This document shows, one piece after another, positions 58,236 through 62,662 of a stretch of DNA of 62,662 bases; position 1 is the stretch's first letter, and every line of letters begins with the position of its first letter. The notes below the pieces were generated by a model that was not told the DNA's origin, did not search any database, and saw only the letters and a list, made by a program, of their open reading frames with translations. A program made the translations under genes and the position numbers. Location: positions 1 through 62,662 of the forward strand of contig QHTT01000094.1 in NCBI GenBank assembly GCA_003220935.1. Reading direction: 5' to 3'. This stretch comes from Gemmatimonadota bacterium (GTDB lineage: Bacteria > Gemmatimonadota > Gemmatimonadetes > Gemmatimonadales > GWC2-71-9).

Positions 58236-59404
58236 TGCGCATCCTCTCCGTCGTCGGGGCGCGCCCCAATTTCATGAAGCTCGCGCCGGTCGATCGCGAG
58301 CTGGCCAAGCGTCGCGACCTCGAGCACGTCATCGTGCACACCGGTCAGCACTACGACCCGGACATGTCGGACCTCTTCTTCGAGGAACTGTGGATTCCCG
58401 CGCCCGACTACCACCTCGGGGTGGGCTCGGGCTCGCACGCCCAGCAGACGGCGGCCGTGATGCAGCGGCTCGAGCCGATCCTGACCGAGCTCCGCCCCGA
58501 CCTGGTGCTGGTGTACGGCGACGTGAACTCCACTCTCGCCGCGGCGCTGGTGGCGGCGAAGCTCGGCAGGCGCGTCGGGCATGTGGAGGCGGGGCTGCGC
58601 AGCGGTGACTGGACCATGCCCGAGGAAATCAACCGCGTGGTCACGGACCGGCTTTCCGACCTGCTGTTGACGCCGTCCCGCGACGCGGGCGACAACCTCG
58701 TCGCCGAGGGCATTCCCGCCGACCGCGTGCACTTCGTCGGGAACGTCATGATCGACTCGCTGTGTTGGGCTCTGCCGCAGGCCGTGAAGCGCGACGTCCC
58801 GGCGCACTACGACGTCGCCGGGGCCGGCTACGCCGTCGTCACGCTACACCGCCCCGCGAACGTCGACGATCCTGCCGTACTGCGCGAACTGCTGGAAACG
58901 CTGGATCAAATCGGCCGCAAGCTGACGGTGCTCTTCCCCGTCCATCCGCGGACGCGCGAGCGCGTCCACACGCTCGGCTTCCAGCGGGACCGGGGTGGCG
59001 GGCTGCGCCTGCTCGAACCGCTCGGCTACCTCGACATGCTCGGCCTCGTCGCGGGAGCGCAGCTCGTCATCACCGATTCCGGCGGCCTGCAGGAGGAGAC
59101 GACCTTCCTCGGCGTGCCGTGCGTGACGGTGCGGCCCAACACCGAGCGACCGGTCACGTGCACGCACGGGACCAACCGGCTGGTCGCGCCGCGGCGCGAC
59201 GTGATGCTCAACGCGGTCGACCGGGCAGTGGCGCGACGCTCCCCCGCGCGGCCGGTGATCGAGCGGTGGGACGGTCGCGCCGCGGAGCGGATTGTGCGGG
59301 TGCTGTGCGACGGCGAGCTGGTCGACCTGGACAGCACAGCCGCGGCGCCGCCACACCTACCGCGCCGCGCGGTCGCCCTGCCCCAGCCGCTCGCCGCGAC
59401 CTGA
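58235..59404 (+). CDS. wecB: UDP-N-acetylglucosamine 2-epimerase (non-hydrolysing)
   Basis: The 389-residue protein shows ILSVVGARPNFMKLAPVDREL, HTGQHYDPDMSDLFFEEL, VYGDVNSTLAAALVAAKLG, HVEAGLRSGDWTMPEEINR and ITDSGGLQEETTFLGVPCVTVRPNTERP. These are the diagnostic blocks of WecB, which converts UDP-GlcNAc to UDP-ManNAc. GTG 58235 overlaps the upstream stop (TAGTG). The C-terminal 30 residues after LCDGELVDL are an unusual Pro/Ala-rich tail. Confidence 0.95.
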   Translation: MRILSVVGARPNFMKLAPVDRELAKRRDLEHVIVHTGQHYDPDMSDLFFEELWIPAPDYHLGVGSGSHAQQTAAVMQRLEPILTELRPDLVLVYGDVNSTLAAALVAAKLGRRVGHVEAGLRSGDWTMPEEINRVVTDRLSDLLLTPSRDAGDNLVAEGIPADRVHFVGNVMIDSLCWALPQAVKRDVPAHYDVAGAGYAVVTLHRPANVDDPAVLRELLETLDQIGRKLTVLFPVHPRTRERVHTLGFQRDRGGGLRLLEPLGYLDMLGLVAGAQLVITDSGGLQEETTFLGVPCVTVRPNTERPVTCTHGTNRLVAPRRDVMLNAVDRAVARRSPARPVIERWDGRAAERIVRVLCDGELVDLDSTAAAPPHLPRRAVALPQPLAAT

Positions 59405-59729
59405 GCCGCGGCCTCGGTTGCTGTAGCGGGGCCGCGACACGGACCTCAAGGGGGGAGGAGCGCATCTCTCGCTGACACAACGCGGTCGCCGAGTGCGGCC
59501 GGCGGTGCGCGTTATGCAAGCGTCCGGAATAGAGCAGCGGGACCCTACAGAAAGGCTCCGACCCGATAGCAGCACATGATGCCCACATCGAGATGGTGCG
59601 CCGGTCGCGCTGACTGGGCAGACGAGCGTCGTAACCCAAGGAGGTAGGCAACTGAGCGAAACACCAATGCCCGCGGGGGGTGGACCGCACGCCACTCCCC
59701 GCGGCGTCCGTTCCGAGAGTGACCAACGA

Positions 59730-59767
59730 GGCGTCGAGCGATCCGCTCGACGCCGTTTCGTTTCCGT
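59730..59767 (+). terminator. Intrinsic terminator after the glmS-wza-wecB operon
   Basis: A perfect 11-bp stem, GGCGTCGAGCG with CGCTCGACGCC, closes a 3-nt loop and is followed by the T-rich tract GTTTCGTTTCC. Confidence 0.75.
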
Positions 59768-59820
59768 CGTCTTGGTGCGCTGACGACGCAACCGTGGCCG
59801 GAAAACCGATGCGCGCGCGT

Positions 59821-59838
59821 CGCCGCGAGCGCGCAACG
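59821..59838. promoter_or_regulatory. Palindrome-like putative activator site
   Basis: The sequence CGCCGCG-AGCG-CGCAACG has a good right arm and a weak left arm. Its centre is about 60 bp upstream of the -24 element at 59889, the same distance as at other genes. Confidence 0.35.
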
Positions 59839-59887
59839 AACGCAGCTAACTCTCGAAAAATCAATCGCGTTTTCCGGGACCGTCGAA

Positions 59888-59903
59888 TGGCACTGGCCTT
59901 GCC
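59888..59903 (+). promoter_or_regulatory. Sigma-54 promoter of the post-COAP lipoprotein operon
   Basis: The sequence TGGCACTGGCCTTGCC matches TGGCAC and TTGC perfectly. It closely resembles the element ahead of the RsbR-like gene (GGGCACTAGCCTTGCT). The start would be near 59914, at the start of a tandem repeat. Confidence 0.8.
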
Positions 59904-59912
59904 TCTCAGCAC

Positions 59913-59957
59913 GGTGCGGCATCCATGCGGCACGGGGTGCGGCATCCATGCGGCACG
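59913..59957 (+). repeat. Tandem 23-bp-period repeat in the 5' leader
   Basis: Two copies of the 22-base unit containing gcggcatccatgcggcac are separated by one G, directly after the predicted transcription start. Confidence 0.85.
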
Positions 59958-59985
59958 GACCAGTAACGGAGGAGGCAGGACACAC

Positions 59986-60627
59986 ATGATGCAACGCAAA
60001 CATCTCATCCTGGTGCCGGGGCTGCTGGCGGCCGCTGTCGTGGCGGTGGCCTGCCGGGACTCCGCGACGCCGGCGCGCTCGGTGGCACCGCGGCCTGAGT
60101 TTTGGGCCGTGAGCGCCGCGTGCTTTCGGATGACGGGCGGCGGGCGGATCGATAAGCCCGGCGCGAATATGGGAGGAGCCGAGTCTCCCACGGGCAAGAA
60201 CACTCCCGGCTCGCGTGACTTCGCCACGTTCGGGTTCCAAGCGCGACCGACCGCGTGTAACTCGACGAGTGGCAGCGGCCACATCACCTGGGTAGAGCAC
60301 AGCACTGCCATCTTCGGCGGCTTCGTGCTGCACGGCGACGTGGACACCTTCGTCAAGGTAGCGAGCGAATACAGCGGCAAGCCATGCGGGCGATTCTCGG
60401 GGCCGGCCCGCGCGAAGCGGCGCGACACTGGCGAAATGGTGTCCGTGTTCTTCGAAGTCCACCATGCGTGCGACGAAGGCGAGCCCGGCGTGGGCCATGA
60501 CCACATCAGAATGCTCATCTGCTTGACTACGTGCGATCCTGAAGGGGGGAACGCGGTGTACGACCGGGCTGGTCTCCTGACCGGCGGCAACCTTCAGTAT
60601 CACAGACTCACCGGACGGGGGGCGTGA
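59986..60627 (+). CDS. Post-COAP-1 domain lipoprotein
   Basis: The 213-residue protein has a lipoprotein signal (LLAAAVVAVAC lipobox) and a domain with FRMTGGGRIDKPG, FATFGFQARPTACNSTSG and GHITWVEHST. This pattern is seen in proteins or domains that accompany choice-of-anchor P proteins; a choice-of-anchor P protein is encoded next. The function is unknown, probably a surface or periplasmic accessory. GGAGGAGGCAGGA precedes two adjacent ATGs (59986, 59989). Confidence 0.75.
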   Translation: MMQRKHLILVPGLLAAAVVAVACRDSATPARSVAPRPEFWAVSAACFRMTGGGRIDKPGANMGGAESPTGKNTPGSRDFATFGFQARPTACNSTSGSGHITWVEHSTAIFGGFVLHGDVDTFVKVASEYSGKPCGRFSGPARAKRRDTGEMVSVFFEVHHACDEGEPGVGHDHIRMLICLTTCDPEGGNAVYDRAGLLTGGNLQYHRLTGRGA

Positions 60628-60671
60628 GGCTTTCCATGAGCGACCTTCAGGAAAACCGAGGAGAGATGACT

Positions 60672-61370
60672 ATGGCAGCGATCACATTGCGCCCGCCCCG
60701 CTGGCTCAGTCGGGGGGTGGCGCTCGGGCTCGCGAGCGCGTTCACACTGCTCGCCGCGCGAGCCAACGCACAGACGAGCGTCGGAGGCTCGGCATTCGGC
60801 GCGCTGGTGAACACGGCGGGTATGGTGCAGCAAACGCCCGTCGCCATGTTGCCGACGAGCGGCGGCATGGACGAGCAAAGCCTGGACGCCTTTAGCGGGT
60901 CGACCGCGGTCTCTTCGGAGTGGCTCACGGCGCTCACGACCGGGGCGGTCGATGACGCGGTCAGCAGCTCCCAGAGCAGCTCCGATCTGCAGCAGGTAAG
61001 CGTGCTGGGCGGGCTCATCTCCGCGGATATCGTCACTGCGATGGCGGCGAGCTACGTGAGCCCAGCGGGAGCCGCGAGCGATGCTGCAGGCTCCGGGTTC
61101 ACCAACCTCGTCGTCAACGGAGTCCCGATGACGACGGACGTGGCGCCCAACACGCGGGTCGATCTGCCGGGCGTTGGCTATGCCGTGCTGAATGAACAGA
61201 CTCTCAGCGGCGACGGCGTGACAACGAGCGGCATCACGGTGAACATGATCCACGTGGTGCTGCAGACCCTGACGGGCGGTGGCTGTACGATCTTAGGCTG
61301 CCTCCCAGGCACCCTGACGACGACCGGCGAGATCATCGTCGGCTCGGCGAACAGCTCGGTGGGCTCGTGA
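60672..61370 (+). CDS. Choice-of-anchor P family protein
   Basis: The 232-residue secreted protein has a signal peptide (LALGLASAFTLLAARANAQ, cleaved after an AxA-like site). The body ends in the choice-of-anchor P pattern: FTNLVVNGVPMTTDVAPNTRVDLPGVGYAVLNEQTLSGDG and ITVNMIHVVL. No C-terminal PEP-CTERM or other sorting helix is visible, so anchoring is unclear. The GAGGAG at 60658-60663 is correctly spaced for ATG 60672 rather than 60666 or 60636. Confidence 0.78.
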   Translation: MAAITLRPPRWLSRGVALGLASAFTLLAARANAQTSVGGSAFGALVNTAGMVQQTPVAMLPTSGGMDEQSLDAFSGSTAVSSEWLTALTTGAVDDAVSSSQSSSDLQQVSVLGGLISADIVTAMAASYVSPAGAASDAAGSGFTNLVVNGVPMTTDVAPNTRVDLPGVGYAVLNEQTLSGDGVTTSGITVNMIHVVLQTLTGGGCTILGCLPGTLTTTGEIIVGSANSSVGS

Positions 61371-61676
61371 CACGAGGAGTTTGAAGCCAGCCACGTGGCG
61401 CCGTGGCATCGAGTTTGCTGCTGGCGCTACGTGGCACCGGTGGATGAGCCAACCCACCGTGAGAGGAAACGGCATCGACGGGGAGTTCGGGCCGACCAGT
61501 TGACCATGCGAGGATTGCGTCCTCCGCACCAGCGGCGGTAGGACCCCCATGGTGGCCCGCCTCCTCGCGCCCTCTTTTGGTGCGCCGGCGAATCATCTGT
61601 AGCCCTAATCTGCTGCGCTTGCGCCATAGAGATGGTGCGGCACCGTTTGCAACTTCTTTCCTCACACCATGATATG

Positions 61677-61698
61677 CTGCCACGCCGGTGGCAGTTTT
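61677..61698 (+). terminator. Intrinsic terminator just before the RsbR-like gene promoter
   Basis: CTGCCAC and GTGGCAG form a perfect 7-bp stem around a GCCG loop, followed by TTTTC. It insulates the next promoter, which begins 3 nt later, from upstream transcription. Confidence 0.75.
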
Positions 61699-61700
61699 CT

Positions 61701-61716
61701 GGGCACTAGCCTTGCT
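61701..61716 (+). promoter_or_regulatory. Sigma-54 promoter of the RsbR-like gene
   Basis: The sequence GGGCACTAGCCTTGCT matches GGCAC and TTGCT perfectly. The start near 61727 gives a 30-nt leader. Confidence 0.78.
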
Positions 61717-61756
61717 GTTGCGCGGCAGCAACATTCCAACCCCAAGGATTCGCGCC

Positions 61757-62662
61757 ATGGCTGCCAAAGGGAAAGACTCCCCTGCTCCTGCCCAGCTCGA
61801 TCCGCAGGCCACGCTAGAGTCAACGGCGATGCTGCTGCGCGAGCTCGTGGCGCACCTGCGCCAGAATCGCACGCAGCTGCGCGAGGAGTGGGCCCGCCGT
61901 ATCACCCGAGCCCAGCTGCTCACGGCCATGACGGAGGAGGAGATCTTCGCGGAAGCGACGTCGGTGTACGACAACTACGTCGAGGCGCTCGAGACTGGGA
62001 CGTTCGAGGCGTTGCAAGCCTACGCGCGCAACCTGTCGGAGCGCATCATTCCGCGCGGCGTCGAGACGCATGAAGTCGTCGGCATCGTGCTGCTACTGCG
62101 CGACGTGCTGGCGCGCTCCCTGTTCGGCAAGTACCACGAAGACTTCGACAAGCTGAACCGTATTCTCGACGCCTACGAGCCCGCGGCGAACCGGATCGCA
62201 AACACGGTCGCCGTGGGCTTCGTGCAGGAGCGCGAGCGCATCATCCGCCAGCAGCAAGAAGCGATTCGCGAGCTGTCGACGCCGGTGCTGCAAGTGCGGG
62301 AACGACTGCTCATCCTCCCCATCATCGGCGTGATCGACCCCCAACGGGCGCGCCAGCTGACCGAGCAGCTGCTGCGCGCGATCCGGACCAACCGCGCGAA
62401 GGTGGTCGTGATCGACATCACCGGTGTGGCGGCCATGGACTCCAACGTTGCCAACCACCTCGTCCAGACCGTCGAGGCGTCGCGCCTGCTGGGCGCGACG
62501 GTGATCGTGACCGGCCTGTCGCCAGAGATCGCGCAAACGCTCGTGACGATCGGCGTCGACCTGAGCGAAATGGCGACCGTGGGCGACCTGCAGGGCGGCA
62601 TCGAGGAGGCGGAGCGGCTGCTCGGTTACAAGGTTCTCCCCTTGGAAGAAGTGACCCCGAAG
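61757..62662 (+). CDS. RsbR-family STAS co-antagonist (stressosome-like), partial
   Basis: The first 302 residues are present and the gene continues past the window. Residues about 20-160 resemble the RsbRD-type N-terminal sensor (LLRELVAHLRQNRTQLREEWARRI). Residues 175-290 form a STAS domain (ELSTPVLQVRERLLILPIIGVIDPQRARQL, VVVIDITGVAAMDSNVANHLVQTVEASRLLGA, GLSPEIAQTLVTIGVDL). The usual phospho-site threonine in the AAMDT segment is serine here. In stressosomes such proteins partner RsbS and RsbT, and the genes may lie beyond the edge. Confidence 0.88.
   Translation, partial: MAAKGKDSPAPAQLDPQATLESTAMLLRELVAHLRQNRTQLREEWARRITRAQLLTAMTEEEIFAEATSVYDNYVEALETGTFEALQAYARNLSERIIPRGVETHEVVGIVLLLRDVLARSLFGKYHEDFDKLNRILDAYEPAANRIANTVAVGFVQERERIIRQQQEAIRELSTPVLQVRERLLILPIIGVIDPQRARQLTEQLLRAIRTNRAKVVVIDITGVAAMDSNVANHLVQTVEASRLLGATVIVTGLSPEIAQTLVTIGVDLSEMATVGDLQGGIEEAERLLGYKVLPLEEVTPK

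Larger units (their letters stand above)
59405..59985. other. Intergenic region without a supported gene
   Basis: The 581-base gap holds an intrinsic terminator (59730-59767), a sigma-54 promoter (59888-59903), a palindrome-like site (59821-59838) and a tandem repeat (59913-59957). Long open frames on the minus strand have no recognisable domain and cross the downstream gene; I treat them as shadows. Confidence 0.6.
61371..61756 (+). other. Intergenic region without a supported gene
   Basis: The gap holds an intrinsic terminator (61677-61698), a sigma-54 promoter (61701-61716) and a palindrome-like site, TGCTGCG-CTTG-CGCCATA, at 61611-61628. Nothing else is recognised. Confidence 0.6.

Noticed and set aside
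59208..60590. Minus-strand open frames of about 350-460 codons
   Set aside because: They show no recognisable domain or suitable start, and cross wecB and the lipoprotein gene antisense; they are GC-driven shadows.
61630..61655. GGCAC..TTGC-like element before the RsbR gene
   Set aside because: GG and GC are separated by 8 rather than 10 nt, so it cannot be a sigma-54 promoter; the element at 61701 is correctly spaced.

Overview
The window is very GC-rich, densely packed DNA from a bacterium. Its outer-membrane export machinery (Wza and Wzc type), lipoprotein signals, Big2/choice-of-anchor P surface proteins and exosortase-A-associated polysaccharide genes suggest a Gram-negative soil or sediment lineage. 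Gemmatimonadota is my best guess, but it is an inference and no rRNA or tRNA gene is present to test it. Nearly the whole window is one exopolysaccharide (EPS) or capsule locus made of several divergent operons.

Layout. 1-6069: a partial AMP-forming acyl ligase (-) diverges from an operon of NAD-synthase-like protein, asparagine synthase, acyl carrier protein, GNAT and low-molecular-weight phosphatase (+). 5967-11252 (-): a broken ATP-grasp gene with its metallophosphoesterase, then the DUF5989/SxtJ/carbamoyltransferase trio; a methyltransferase (+) lies between. 11507-16652 (+): SGNH hydrolase, XrtA-type deacetylase, FemAB, a broken aminotransferase and a methyltransferase. 16647-18694 (-): glycosyltransferase and deacetylase. 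18831-26973 (+): three related lectin/Big2 lipoproteins; the two large intact ones each sit behind a cyclic-di-GMP-I riboswitch. 27065-31580 (-): GT2, O-antigen ligase and an oxidoreductase-epimerase fusion. 31727-32926 (+): an intact ATP-grasp gene. 32931-41122 (-): flippase, two asparagine-synthase-like proteins and a flippase-glycosyltransferase fusion. 41301-46605 (+): methyltransferase, GNAT/FemAB, toroid protein, a broken GT4 and a GT2. 46477-48909 (-): deacetylase, formyltransferase and the initiating sugar-phosphate transferase. 49075-51496 (-): histidine kinase and sigma-54 response regulator. 51825-54287 (+): Wzc tyrosine kinase. 54284-55243 (-): REC-degenerate GGDEF protein. 55543-59404 (+): small CxxC protein, GlmS, Wza and WecB. 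59986-61370 (+): post-COAP lipoprotein and choice-of-anchor P protein. 61757-end (+): RsbR-like STAS protein, partial.

How it works together. GlmS and WecB supply amino-sugar precursors, the sugar transferase starts the lipid-linked unit, glycosyltransferases extend it, and many decorating enzymes (carbamoyl, formyl, acyl/acetyl, amide, methyl, deacetylation) modify it. Two flippases, an O-antigen ligase/polymerase, Wza and Wzc move and polymerise it.

The least expected signal is regulatory. Almost every transcription unit begins behind a sigma-54 -24/-12 element (consensus TGGCAC-N5-TTGCA). Many also carry a shared palindrome, TGTTGCG-N4-CGCAACA, mostly 50-85 bp upstream of it. The locus encodes its own NtrC-type activator and kinase, so this looks like a self-contained RpoN regulon with c-di-GMP control layered on the surface lectins. 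Several of these promoters are predicted to start transcription only 2-4 nt before a start codon that lacks a Shine-Dalgarno sequence.
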